A DNA stretch of 45,854 nt from Candidatus Martarchaeota archaeon (GCA_023485545.1 JAMCZI010000024.1:1-45854), one strand, 5' to 3'; counted from the stretch's first letter, positions 8,381-17,300 are shown. Notes: generated from the sequence alone by a model not told the origin. Translations and numbers: made by a program.

Positions 8381-9319
8381 TTAAAAGTCCATTACCGTTC
8401 CTGAACCGCTGGAGATAAAGCGCGATGGCGCCTTTTGCATCATCTTAAACTTGAAATTCAGGCCGCTGCAGTGCAGCGGTACGACATATTTGGCATCCAT
8501 TTTAACTAATTCGTTTACCGTTTTCTCAATCTTACCTTTTGGAATATCTGGATGGCCCAGGTGAAACCCGCCCATAACACAATATATTTTTTTCACTCCA
8601 GTGATTTTTTGTGCATAGCGAACAGTATTTATTATGCCTGAATGGCCGCACATTGAAAGAACTATAAGGCCTTTGCCTTTGACATTTATTACTATATTAG
8701 TGTCGTCTTTTATCTCATCAGGGATTAGTTTGCCTCCTATTATCTGGAAGCGGCCTTTTGGAACCTCTTTTTCGAACTCAATTTTGCGCTCCACCATTCC
8801 TGTCGACATGATTGCATAGCCGAGCTTTGCGGGTTTACTGGTTTCCTTTATTACTGCACCATTTTTTCCCAGCGATGCTTTTGTAAGCTTTTTGTTTATC
8901 CAGTCAGCTCTTGTTATGTTTGTTATTATTGACCGTGGTATAAAGGCATCACTATGCACGGTAAATGGAACTTTATGATGTATTGCTCTAAGTACCCCGA
9001 GCATTCCACCAAAATGATCAGGATGGCCATGACTTAGGAGCACATGCTCTATGCTTTTAGGGTCTATTCCAAGTAATTTCATGTTATGCAATGTCACGCT
9101 GCTTTCAAAGCCAGAGTCAATCATGACGCGGGACATAAGCGTCTTGCCGTTGAATGTGTCTATAACGAAACATATACCAGAATCAGCCTGCACTATGCCT
9201 CCTTTTGGGCTGAATTGGTAATCCATCCTTAAGCGTTTAACGTGCTCTTCGTTGGCACTCAGCATGTCTACATAGTTATCCACAACTACATATATCCTAA
9301 CGCTTGTGCAAGATTCCAT
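8381..9319 (-). CDS. MBL-fold protein of the dihydropteroate-synthase-related (MJ0301/COG1237) family
   Basis: This 312-residue metallo-beta-lactamase-fold protein has the ligand motif SHGHPDHFGGM (His97, His99, Asp101, His102), preceded by VMIDSGF. SMCGHSGIINTVRYAQ and a C-terminal PLHCSG contribute further ligands. This motif set matches the archaeal/bacterial family that includes Methanocaldococcus MJ0301, annotated as 7,8-dihydropterin-6-methyl-4-(beta-D-ribofuranosyl)-aminobenzene-5'-phosphate synthase. A role in methanopterin-type synthesis is unlikely to be the true function here, since no pathway partner is present. The ATG at 9319 is the first in frame; internal Met19 or Met32 are alternatives. 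Confidence 0.8.
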   Translation of the reverse strand: MESCTSVRIYVVVDNYVDMLSANEEHVKRLRMDYQFSPKGGIVQADSGICFVIDTFNGKTLMSRVMIDSGFESSVTLHNMKLLGIDPKSIEHVLLSHGHPDHFGGMLGVLRAIHHKVPFTVHSDAFIPRSIITNITRADWINKKLTKASLGKNGAVIKETSKPAKLGYAIMSTGMVERKIEFEKEVPKGRFQIIGGKLIPDEIKDDTNIVINVKGKGLIVLSMCGHSGIINTVRYAQKITGVKKIYCVMGGFHLGHPDIPKGKIEKTVNELVKMDAKYVVPLHCSGLNFKFKMMQKAPSRFISSGSGTVMDF

Positions 9320-9356
9320 TGTACCAACCTTATATTACCAGGCTTAATATTTACAG

Positions 9357-10682
9357 TTAATCTTTTAATTCGGTAGATTTGGTCTCCTTGACGGTAAAGG
9401 TCAACAGAATGGTAAGCACAGTTGTTATAAGTATCGTTGCGGCGATGTACGGCCATGCGTTAAGTGGCCCCTTAAGCTTAACCAGCAGTAGCGGAAATAT
9501 TACAGTAACTAGAAGACCGCCAATTGCGGAGCCTATCGTTACCATGTACCCTGCACCAGAGTACCTGTAACGCGTAGGGAAGAACTCGGCCGAGCTGACT
9601 AACAGATTGCCAAGGCTTAGCTGTGCGAAGAATAGGAAAATCATCTGTGCAATTATGATAATGTATAGTGAATGTGTATTTAGCATGAGGAAGTATGGAA
9701 CTACGAATACTAGTGAAAGTATGGCCGATGCGCGTATCACTGCCTTCCTGCCCACATAATCGCCGAGGTATGCGCCAAAAAGGACAGAGACAAGCCCTGC
9801 AGTTGTAGCTATAAGTACGCTGGTAAGTGCTGTAAGTGCATTGACTTTAAGCGCTTCTAGATAACCTACGCTGAATACGGTAACTGTAAAGTATATCGTG
9901 CCCACGAAGACGAACATGAAAATCGTCTTCAACAGGTTTCCAGGATAATGCTTCCACACCGCTATTGACGGCGCGATATTTATCTTATGCTCTTTCTTGA
10001 GCCTGACGAATAGCGGGCTTTCATCAGTAAGGAGCCGAATCAGTATTCCAACAAGGATAACTGCGGCGCCAACGAAGAAAGGTATGCGCCAGCCACCTTC
10101 AATAACGCCTTTTATGCCCATTACAGCAACAAGTAGAAGGAAGAGACCTGAGGACATCATTGTACCGAGAGGTATTGAAGCTTGGACTATGCCTGCCCAG
10201 AATCCTCTGTGCTTTGATTTTGATGCATACTCTGTAATCCAGGCTGTTGCCCCGCCCCATTCTCCGCCGAAGCCAAAACTCTGTATAAACCTAAATACAG
10301 TGAGCATTACAGCGGCAGCTATGCCTATCTGTGCATATGTAGGAACAAGAGCTATAGCAAGAGTGCCTAGACCAGAAGTGACAAGGGTCCATATTAAAAT
10401 TGTCCTTCTGCCTATACGGTCTCCAAAATGCGCAAAAGTTAGATTGCCTATCGGCCTAGCTATGAGTCCAACAGCGTAAACAGATAGCGAAAGTAACAGG
10501 GCGGTCAGTGGGCTTGATGATGTAAAGAACACGGTTGGCCAAACTATAGCCGCAGCAAGTCCAGAAACTACGAAATCATAGAAATCTATTGTAGTACCGA
10601 ACAGGGATGCAACAGCAACCTTCATCAGGTCCCTAAAACGAACTTTAGGTTCGTTTGCTTTTTTATAAGCCACTCGCACCAC
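9357..10682 (-). CDS. MFS transporter of the metabolite:H+ symporter (MHS) type
   Basis: This 441-residue polytopic protein has about twelve membrane helices. The N-terminal GTTIDFYDFVVSGLAA and the loop RPIGNLTFAHFGDRIGRR (first intracellular loop, about 77-94) are hallmarks of the MHS subgroup of the major facilitator superfamily, which imports organic acids, amino acids or osmolytes with protons (ProP, KgtP and ShiA types). RFIQSFGFGGEWGGA matches the family's conserved helix 4. The substrate is not predictable. The 261 bp upstream contain promoter-like sequence and paired palindromes. Uptake of an organic acid would suit the TCA enzyme and respiratory chain seen here (speculative). Confidence 0.88.
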   Translation of the reverse strand: MVRVAYKKANEPKVRFRDLMKVAVASLFGTTIDFYDFVVSGLAAAIVWPTVFFTSSSPLTALLLSLSVYAVGLIARPIGNLTFAHFGDRIGRRTILIWTLVTSGLGTLAIALVPTYAQIGIAAAVMLTVFRFIQSFGFGGEWGGATAWITEYASKSKHRGFWAGIVQASIPLGTMMSSGLFLLLVAVMGIKGVIEGGWRIPFFVGAAVILVGILIRLLTDESPLFVRLKKEHKINIAPSIAVWKHYPGNLLKTIFMFVFVGTIYFTVTVFSVGYLEALKVNALTALTSVLIATTAGLVSVLFGAYLGDYVGRKAVIRASAILSLVFVVPYFLMLNTHSLYIIIIAQMIFLFFAQLSLGNLLVSSAEFFPTRYRYSGAGYMVTIGSAIGGLLVTVIFPLLLVKLKGPLNAWPYIAATILITTVLTILLTFTVKETKSTELKD

Positions 10683-10943
10683 TGTTCTACCAAAATCTTA
10701 ATCTACAACGTTGAAAATGCTTAAAAGCTTTTCTAAAACTACATGCTAGGACAAGGCGGTATTTTAGGAATTGAAAAACGGGTCAATAAGGATGTGGAAA
10801 AGTTTCAAGCACAGTAATCAGAGAAGGTTTAACATGTTTTTTTAACATGTTTTTATATCTTTACTATTTTGTGAGGCATTATAAACCTTTTGCAGCAATA
10901 AAAGCTGTTTATATCCTTTATGCGTATTATAAAGCGTGATAGA
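10683..10943. promoter_or_regulatory. Divergent intergenic region with paired AACATGTT palindromes
   Basis: This 261-bp region separates the MHS transporter (minus) from the DUF1059 gene (plus). It is AT-rich and holds two perfect 8-bp palindromes AACATGTT (10831-10838 and 10844-10851) whose starts are 13 bp apart inside a direct repeat of TTTAACATGTTTTT. Several TATA-like runs (TTTTATATC near 10850, TTTATATCC near 10910, TATTATAAAG near 10925) lie between the palindromes and the DUF1059 start. The short minus-strand frames in the ORF track here look spurious. An operator role for the palindromes is an inference. Confidence 0.4.
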
Positions 10944-11132
10944 ATGCCAATGCCAAAGAAATTTTCCTTTGCATGCAAGGATATAGGGATGAGCTGCGGA
11001 TTTGAAGCCAACGCAGAGAAGAAGGAGGAGCTTATGTCGAAGATTGTTGAGCACGCCAGGTCTGCCCACAACATAAACAAGATAGATTCAGAGCTCCAGA
11101 AGAAGGTCGAGAAGGCGATAAAGCAAAAGTAA
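10944..11132 (+). CDS. Small DUF1059-family protein
   Basis: This small acidic/basic protein is about 62 residues from the ATG at 10944. The pattern FACKDIGMSCGFEA followed by a helix ending HARSAHNI, then a C-terminal ELQKKVEKAIKQK helix, matches the widespread DUF1059 family. Its two conserved cysteines (in ACKD and SCGF) could bind a metal or form a redox pair, but the function is unknown. The ORF track starts at 10920; the internal start MPMPKKF fits the family better because the extra residues are AT-rich leader. No strong Shine-Dalgarno sequence is visible. Confidence 0.8.
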   Translation: MPMPKKFSFACKDIGMSCGFEANAEKKEELMSKIVEHARSAHNINKIDSELQKKVEKAIKQK

Positions 11133-11204
11133 CATTTATTTCTTTTTTTCTCTTTTTACAAATCTTTTTAGTTTTAACATTCGCAAACACGGGTAGTGAT
11201 TTTA

Positions 11205-11221
11205 TAGGAGGAGTACCGGCT
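11205..11221 (+). promoter_or_regulatory. Strong ribosome binding site and shared leader motif before taw1
   Basis: TAGGAGGAG is complementary to the archaeal 16S rRNA 3' end and supports the GTG start at 11222. It is followed by GTACCGGCT, which touches the start codon. The same 9-mer touches the start of the GINS gene (24342-24350). Confidence 0.6.
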
Positions 11222-12196
11222 GTGCTGAAGCAGAAGATGGAGAAGCAGGGCTACCACTTTGTTGGAAAGCACTCAGCAGTGAAGATATGCGAATACACTG
11301 CAAACGGGCTCAGAGGAGGCACGCTATGCTACAAATACTCGTTTTACGGAATAAGGAGCTGGCAGTGCATACAGTCAACCCCAGCAATAGGCTGCGACAT
11401 AGGCTGCAAGTTCTGCTGGAGGCTCATACCGGAAGAGATAGGGATAAACTGGAATGAGCTCAACGCTGTTGGCGAATGGGACGACCCCGACGCTATAGTC
11501 GAAGGCATGATAAAGGAGCAGCGGCGCATAGTGAGCGGCTACAAGGCAGTGGCAGATACAGACCTGAAGATGAGAAGATGGGAGGAGGCAAATGCCCCCA
11601 GGCACGTCGCCATAAGCCTTACAGGAGAGCCCACATTCTACCCCAAGCTCAGCGCACTTATACGCAGCTTCCACAACAGGGGGATAAGCACATTTCTGGT
11701 CAGCAATGGCACTCTTCCAGAAGCAATAAGGAAGCTGGATCCGCTTCCAACCCAGCTTTACATATCGCTTCAGGCGCCAGATGAGGAATCTTATATCGAG
11801 GTTACGCGGCCCAAAATAAAGGGCACATGGGAAAGGTTCCTGGAATCGCTTTCTATGCTGAAAACGCTCAAAACAAGGACAGTGCTGCGCATGACTCTGA
11901 TAAAGGACCTGAACATGAAGAACCCTGATGGCTATGCGAAGCTTATAAAGCTGGCAGGAGCCAATTATGTCGAGGTAAAGGGCTTTTCATTCGTTGGCGG
12001 TGCAAGAGGCGACAGCCGTGGGCTCTCACTGCAGAGCATGCCGAACCACGCTGAGATAAAGGAATTCGCCGCTGAACTTGCCAAAAGAACGGGCTATATA
12101 GTTACTGCAGAGCACATGCCGAGCAGAATAGTGCTGCTTTCTCGCGATGAGGAATCAAAAAGGAACAGGATAATAGACTTCTCTAAGATCGCTTAG
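11222..12196 (+). CDS. taw1: tRNA 4-demethylwyosine synthase (TYW1/Taw1), radical SAM
   Basis: This 324-residue radical SAM enzyme condenses pyruvate-derived carbons with N1-methylguanosine-37 of tRNA-Phe to make the tricyclic wyosine core. The radical SAM cluster motif is CDIGCKFCW (Cys58, Cys62, Cys65). Three upstream cysteines, Cys23, Cys36 and Cys49, have the 13-residue spacing that ligates the second [4Fe-4S] cluster in characterised archaeal Taw1. SLTGEPTFYPKL is the conserved GE-type SAM-binding segment. The start is GTG with a strong Shine-Dalgarno TAGGAGGAG (about 11205-11213). The 9-mer GTACCGGCT sits directly before the start and recurs before the GINS gene. Its 3' end overlaps rnp4 by 14 bp, tail to tail. 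Confidence 0.95.
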   Translation: MLKQKMEKQGYHFVGKHSAVKICEYTANGLRGGTLCYKYSFYGIRSWQCIQSTPAIGCDIGCKFCWRLIPEEIGINWNELNAVGEWDDPDAIVEGMIKEQRRIVSGYKAVADTDLKMRRWEEANAPRHVAISLTGEPTFYPKLSALIRSFHNRGISTFLVSNGTLPEAIRKLDPLPTQLYISLQAPDEESYIEVTRPKIKGTWERFLESLSMLKTLKTRTVLRMTLIKDLNMKNPDGYAKLIKLAGANYVEVKGFSFVGGARGDSRGLSLQSMPNHAEIKEFAAELAKRTGYIVTAEHMPSRIVLLSRDEESKRNRIIDFSKIA

Positions 12197-12509
12197 CTTT
12201 GGCGGCACTTCTTGGTCGTATGCGCTTGTATTTTATATGGTTCTCCGCTCCGCAGGATAGGCACTTGTAGGAAACATAGTTTTTGCTTTGCACGACACGG
12301 ACTGTGCAGTTTAAACCGGCCACCAAAGGTGCACCGCATCCTGCGCACACAGACACCTTTATTCTGTTTGGAAGCCTTACCTTGTAGTGCTCAGATATGC
12401 GCTTCATGCTGCCCGTATAGCGTTTGGCTGCGGAGAGGTCACCGCTCTTTAGTGCATCGGATGCAAGAAGGAAAAGCTTTTCTATGCGTTCCAATGCAAT
12501 TTTCTTCAC
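12183..12509 (-). CDS. rnp4: Ribonuclease P protein component 4 (Rpr2/Rpp21 family)
   Basis: This protein subunit of archaeal RNase P helps the RNA catalyst remove 5' leaders from pre-tRNAs. It has 108 residues. The N-terminus is two amphipathic helices ending in the family pattern around RYTGSMKRISEHYKVRLP. A zinc ribbon follows, with Cys55/Cys58 (CAGC) and Cys83/Cys86 (CLSC). The C-terminus is basic (RPRSAAKAKRS). It lies downstream of the DJ-1-like gene and PCNA on the minus strand with gaps of 20-22 bp, so an operon is likely. It overlaps the end of taw1 by 14 bp. No RNase P RNA gene is visible in the window. Confidence 0.88.
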   Translation of the reverse strand: MKKIALERIEKLFLLASDALKSGDLSAAKRYTGSMKRISEHYKVRLPNRIKVSVCAGCGAPLVAGLNCTVRVVQSKNYVSYKCLSCGAENHIKYKRIRPRSAAKAKRS

Positions 12510-12531
12510 TACGGGTTTGCCCTTCAGCGAA

Positions 12532-13053
12532 TCACTTGATTCCTACATGCTCCAGAAGCACATGCATTCCATCTTCCAGCTCGGCGCCGCTCATCGTTAT
12601 TACGTTGTCAGATATTTCTATCTGCTTCTCCGAAGGTATGCCATGAAACATGGCGACCATTTTTCTCGTTTCGGCGTCTTTGGGGACAGATATCTGCCTT
12701 CCTTTTATGACGTTCGCCTTTGCCAGTACCTTTGAGGCATTTCCTATCGAAACTACCCTTTTCTTCATGTGAAGGAAGAGGTTTATCAGATCGAGCAGCG
12801 GCCTGAAATCATAAATTTTGTAATCTTCTATGCCCTGACCGTCGATAAGTATTATGCCGTCGTAGTCGTCCGGATTTGCTTTGTTTGTGTTCAGGTCTAT
12901 CTTCGCTATGGCTCCGTGCGCACCTATCGAAGATTCTGATTTGGTGTAGCTGCTGGTTGAGTACTTTACTCCCCACCGCTCTAGGAAAAGCCGCACTGCC
13001 TTGAGGCTCTCGTCCCTGAAATCCCTTGGCGGCACGAAGATTAGGAACTTCAT
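12532..13053 (-). CDS. DJ-1/PfpI-like protein lacking the nucleophilic cysteine
   Basis: This 173-residue protein has the DJ-1/PfpI (class I glutamine amidotransferase-like) layout: a first strand with FLIFVPPRDFRDESL, where Glu15 occupies the conserved acidic position, DYDGIILIDGQG at 63-74, and the elbow region VVSIGNASKVLAKANVIKGR at about 100-119. In active members the elbow reads like AICHGP; here it is SIGNAS, so the Cys is replaced by Gly104 and the following His by Asn105. Protease, deglycase or chaperone activity dependent on that Cys is therefore unlikely. Its place between PCNA and rnp4 suggests a housekeeping context. Assignment is to the fold; function is unknown. Confidence 0.7.
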   Translation of the reverse strand: MKFLIFVPPRDFRDESLKAVRLFLERWGVKYSTSSYTKSESSIGAHGAIAKIDLNTNKANPDDYDGIILIDGQGIEDYKIYDFRPLLDLINLFLHMKKRVVSIGNASKVLAKANVIKGRQISVPKDAETRKMVAMFHGIPSEKQIEISDNVITMSGAELEDGMHVLLEHVGIK

Positions 13054-13073
13054 TACAACACGTCATTGCACAG

Positions 13074-13817
13074 TCAGTTCTCCATGTACGGAGCTAGGTA
13101 GTAAGATACTGTTGCGTCGCCTATGCTGTAGTCCACTTTGACCGGCTCCTCTGTCTTCATCGATATTGTTATCGCTGAATTGGACGGGCATGGTGCAACC
13201 ATCTTGCTAAGGTATTCTAGGTTAAATGTGGCAACTGCCCCTTTTGAGACCTCAAGCTTCTTTATGAACTCTGCCTTGTCAAGATGCTCCTCCTCAAGCT
13301 CGCCAAGCTCGCCCTTGGCTATTATCATGAATGTGCCCTTGTCAGCCTTCAAGCCTATATACGATGAAAGCAGTGTCGCGTCCTTGAGTATCTCCTTGAA
13401 CGAATCTCCCTGGACCTCCACGAACGAGTCGAACTCTATGTTTGGCTCCTTGTTTGAATCGTGCCTTACCTCTATCATGGGAAGCTTGTATTTCCTCTTG
13501 CTGTTCTCCCCGGCAAATTCGAGCATCACCTTGTTGTCGGCTTCCTTCATTGTAAGCCTCTCATTGGACCTAGAGCTGGCAAGTATCTTGCTCAGGTTGT
13601 CCAGGTTAAGGCCGACTGTGGCGCTCTTGTCCACATTGTACTTGGAAAATGCCTTGTTTGGTATGAAGAATGACACCATGCTTATGCCTGATGGATCCAT
13701 CGCCTTCAGGCTTATGCCCTCCTTGGTGATATTGAACGAACCCTCGTCTATGAGGCTGTTTATTGCATCAACGCAATTCCTCCAGTACTTGGCATCATCT
13801 ATTTTTATTTCAAACAT
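13074..13817 (-). CDS. pcn: DNA polymerase sliding clamp (PCNA)
   Basis: This is the ring-forming processivity factor for replicative DNA polymerases and other repair and replication enzymes. It has 247 residues, the usual clamp length. The N-terminal ISLKAMDPSGISMVSFFIPN (around 35-54) matches the conserved PCNA strand/loop, and the C-terminus ends YYLAPYMEN like other archaeal clamps. A single PCNA gene in the window is consistent with a homotrimer. It heads a probable minus-strand operon with the DJ-1-like gene and rnp4. A TATA-like AGTTAAATAGTA (13838-13850) lies about 25 bp upstream of the predicted transcript start near the ATG. Confidence 0.95.
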   Translation of the reverse strand: MFEIKIDDAKYWRNCVDAINSLIDEGSFNITKEGISLKAMDPSGISMVSFFIPNKAFSKYNVDKSATVGLNLDNLSKILASSRSNERLTMKEADNKVMLEFAGENSKRKYKLPMIEVRHDSNKEPNIEFDSFVEVQGDSFKEILKDATLLSSYIGLKADKGTFMIIAKGELGELEEEHLDKAEFIKKLEVSKGAVATFNLEYLSKMVAPCPSNSAITISMKTEEPVKVDYSIGDATVSYYLAPYMEN

Positions 13818-13837
13818 GCAATCACGTAAGATTAGTA

Positions 13838-13850
13838 ATACTATTTAACT
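13838..13850 (-). promoter_or_regulatory. TATA-type promoter of the PCNA operon
   Basis: On the minus strand, AGTTAAATAGTA is a TATA-like element about 22-32 bp upstream of the ATG at 13817, predicting a very short leader. It lies in a divergent region shared with the small gene at 13932. Confidence 0.45.
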
Positions 13851-13898
13851 GCTAAACAAATAAAAAGATTGTGAAACGACGGATTTTGGCCCAAGAAA

Positions 13899-13910
13899 CA
13901 TATTTATATC
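13899..13910 (+). promoter_or_regulatory. TATA-type promoter for the 90-residue hypothetical gene
   Basis: CATATTTATATC is a good archaeal TATA box centred about 27 bp before the ATG at 13932. The spacing predicts a leaderless transcript and supports the small downstream ORF as a real gene. Confidence 0.5.
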
Positions 13911-13931
13911 TGGTGCGCAGCAACCATCCTA

Positions 13932-14204
13932 ATGGAGGACCATAAAACCTGGAGCGGGATGCTCAGGAGAGAGCATTCGGCAAGGCAGCCGGAAACAGAA
14001 GCAGCGATTACTGGCGGCATGATGGATATAAGGACAGATAGGGACTACAACCCGACCCATGAGGCGCTGCTAAGATATGCAGAAGCTACTAAGATGAAAA
14101 GCAAGCTTACAATAAGAAAAGCAGGAATGCTGACAGAAACCGAAAGGGCAGAAAAGAGGGGAAGGCTGCTGATATTCGCAGGAAGGAAGCTTGCGAACAG
14201 CTGA
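13932..14204 (+). CDS. Small hypothetical soluble protein
   Basis: I do not recognise this 90-residue, strongly charged protein. It has no membrane segment or cysteine cluster. The C-terminal half (residues 45-85) is predicted helical and basic (KMKSKLTIRKAG, ERAEKRGRLL), which would suit nucleic acid binding, but this is only an inference. A good TATA box at the leaderless distance supports expression. It is divergent from PCNA, and its stop lies 10 bp from the 3' end of the tRNA-Ile gene on the opposite strand. Confidence 0.6.
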   Translation: MEDHKTWSGMLRREHSARQPETEAAITGGMMDIRTDRDYNPTHEALLRYAEATKMKSKLTIRKAGMLTETERAEKRGRLLIFAGRKLANS

Positions 14205-14213
14205 TTCTAATGA

Positions 14214-14288
14214 TGGGCCTGGAGAGATTTGAACTCTCGACCTACGGCTTATAAGACCGCCGCTCTGACCAGGCTGAGCTACAAGCCC
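14214..14288 (-). tRNA. tRNA-Ile (anticodon UAU)
   Basis: The minus strand folds into a complete 75-nt cloverleaf: acceptor GGGCTTG/CAGGCCC (with one G-U pair), D-arm GCTC/GAGC, anticodon stem GCGGT/GCCGT with loop CTTATAA, T-arm GAGAG/CTCTC with loop TTCAAAT, and discriminator A. The anticodon is UAU, reading AUA isoleucine directly. No intron is present and no 3' CCA is encoded. Most archaea instead read AUA with an agmatidine-modified CAU tRNA. It lies 45 bp beyond the 3' end of aglB on the same strand. Confidence 0.93.
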
Positions 14289-14333
14289 ACCCTTGCATAT
14301 TTCACTTCAAGCTATTTATTGGTTTTGTAGCGT

Positions 14334-17300
14334 TCAATCCGGCATCTGGTAATCATTCTTCACATAAGGAGGCTTTGCAATGCTTGGCGGGAGGCTGCCT
14401 GTGAAGTTGTCCAGCGCAAATATCCTTATTGGATATGTGCCATTTATGTAGTTGATGCCTGTTGCATTCGCAGGATATGGCTGGCTGAAACCTGGCAGTG
14501 ACCCAAGTATGAAGCCCTTGTAGAAGTTTGAGCTATAGAACAGCGACGGGGCGTTTGTTATCGTTGAGTTGCTGCCGTTTGGAGTGTATATCATCAGATA
14601 TTCTAGATATGGCTGGTTGTTCGGTCCGGTGACCTCTCCTAGCGGGTTGTCGCCAGCCAGATAGGCGTTCATCGGAACTCCCTTTGTGTTGTAAATGCGT
14701 ACTGCACCAGTGCTGCTGACGTTAGAAACGTCCGCGCATACTGTCTGGTTTACCAAGCTGTTGCCTATTACCAGGAATGAGCTTGCGTATTCTGTGGTGC
14801 TGTTTGATATTGAGCAGAATGAGCTTACGCTTGTACTAGACGATGTTGGTATTATTGCGGATAGGGGCACCAAAGCGTATTCCGGGTCGTGTGCTATCTC
14901 GCACTGTGAATTACCGAGCGCATATGGAACTGGAGGCGACTGTGCATGCCCTTCAGCTATCGCGAACGCTCTCGAAGTCTCGTTGACATATACGCACGCC
15001 AGGAAATCAAGCGCACCCCACTTCTGTATGAGCCCTTGGTCCATTACCACATACTTTGTCTGGTTGGTGTTCATCATGTTTGCCAGCGCAGACGGTCCGA
15101 AGCTGTCATTCGGACTGAGGACGAATCCCGCCGCCACCGCCTGATCCTCCTGCGGCTCAGCGTTATCCCCCCTTGTTACTGTGTGTGAGTTGCCGAACCA
15201 GTTTATCCAGTCGCCATAGTCCCACCATGAGAGTATTCTTGGGCCAGCAGGTCCTACATTCGCACGCATCCATGATGTGGCAGCTAGCCAATAGGAAGGC
15301 ACTGTGTTGCAGTACAGATCGGCCCCAATGCTTGACGTCCTGCTTATTGTAGTGCACGCTGAAGAGGGATTTGAATAGTACACCGATGCGGAGGAGAGGG
15401 CCTGCGTTATGGTGCTGCTTTCGCCGAGCATCGGCGATGAGAATATCGCAGTAGCGAGCACCACGACAACAAATAGGCCAAGCAAGCCCCAGAACTTGTT
15501 CCTCTGGCTCTGTTCTATCTTGTTCCATAGGAGCATGTACAGCACTAAAAGTATGGCAAGTACCGAAGAAATGAAGAAGAGCACCACGCTGAGTATGGCC
15601 TTCATCAGGCCGCTGTGCTCAGAGTATGCCCTCTCGTATGCTGCTAGCTTTTCCTTAAGGTAGGCTGCGCTCCCGCTGCCAACCATGTGAAGCTTGAAAT
15701 CGTTGCCTATGAGCAGCGTAAGCTCACCGATTATTATCCCTATTAGGAGTATGTAGGCAGTACCGAAATGCGGTATGTACTTTACCTCGGAGAACCCTGC
15801 TACAGCTAGCGGCAGTATTATCGCGAGGTAGAATATTCCAGACTGGCTTCTCCTATATATTATGCTTATCAGGATGAGGGCGACTCCGAGGAACATTATC
15901 AGCCATACGACTATCGGAAAGCCGAACAGGTTCGTGCCTATTATTCCGAACCCTCCCGAGCCGAAATTGTAAAGAAGCCCGGTTGGTATGAACTCTTCAA
16001 CAGTCATGAAAAGAGGTGTGGATGGAGTGGTGAACTTGGCGCTAAGGTTTATGTACGCGCTTACAGGCTTGCCCAAAGGAGTGAATGCAAGCATCAGCGC
16101 CAGGACGACTATGAGGAAGGCAAGCCAATATGTCATTTCCTTCATATCGAGCTTCCTGAAAAATATCTTCCTGTCCTTCAGGAGTTCAGGCACGTACTGG
16201 AAAATTGCCACAAGCAGTAGTGCGAGTATCGGTCCCATTATTGTTATTGGTATGTGCAACACAGTCGGAATTCTTCCAGACAGAGTTGCGTGATACGGGT
16301 AGTAGACAGCTAGGAAAACGCCTATTACGATTATCACTATGGCGTTCATCTTGTAGAAGTCCTTTGATATGTCGTGCCTGAGGACGCCTATAACTCCCTG
16401 TATTATTATGTAGAGCGTTAGCACGCCCGCATCAACGGTATAGTAGTGGGCACCGAGGAATGTCGATGCGTATGCTATCCCTGCAAGTATTGCAAGCCTG
16501 TTGCTCTTCATGTTCCTTACCGCAAGGAGATAAGTCGCAAAGAAGAAGAACAGGGTAAATATTCCCCATGACTCAAGCAGCTGCTCGCCAGATACGAATG
16601 TTGTAAAGAGTATGGGCATCGTTGCAGTCAAAGCTGCGCCGGCGAGCCCGGTGTAGTAATCGTACTCGTGGTACAGAAGCATGAATATCGTGAAAACGAG
16701 CAAGGCGGCGGTTATTGGTGGGTAGAATCCGCCAACATAGCTCATGAGCGACGTGCTGAAATGCACGTTGTGCGGCCCGAGATAGTTCGCGAGCGAGTAC
16801 CAGTACGCTTCAAGGTAGGGAACGAGCGGTTGGACTCTTGTTACTGTTCCGTTGACTATGGGCCATGCACCATGCGTTATGTAAGGCTGGTAGCCGTATG
16901 TCAGTATCGCCCTTGCGTCAAGCATGTCGAAGTATGGGTCAAACTCGAAGAAATTAGGCGTTATGATATAGCTCATCATCCTGGTGGCGAATGTGAGCAG
17001 CATGAGCGCCAGAAGTATTATCCACACCCACTTGTTCGCAGTGGTTGGAGCCCTGTTTTTTGTCTTTTGCGTTTGGCCGTTCTCAAGGTCGCGCAGCAGC
17101 GTAGCCTCTTCACGCTCGTGTTCGGCCGCGAGCTTTGCCTCCTCTGCTTCGTGGAGAGTTATCGCCTTCTTTCTTTCCTCCTCAGTGAAATTGGAAAGCA
17201 CGCGCTTCTCGTTTGCGTGGCTTCGCGCAAGCGATTCCTCCTCATCAATGTGCTTTGCTATTATAGCTTTTGCAGATTCAAACTGCCTCAGCCTATGCCT

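Noticed and set aside
7615-9319. The two MBL-fold genes as a duplicated toxin or defence pair
   Set aside because: They belong to different MBL branches, are convergent and have no associated defence or toxin genes.
10842-11080. Two minus-strand frames opposite the DUF1059 gene
   Set aside because: They are antisense to a recognisable family member and show no motif of their own.
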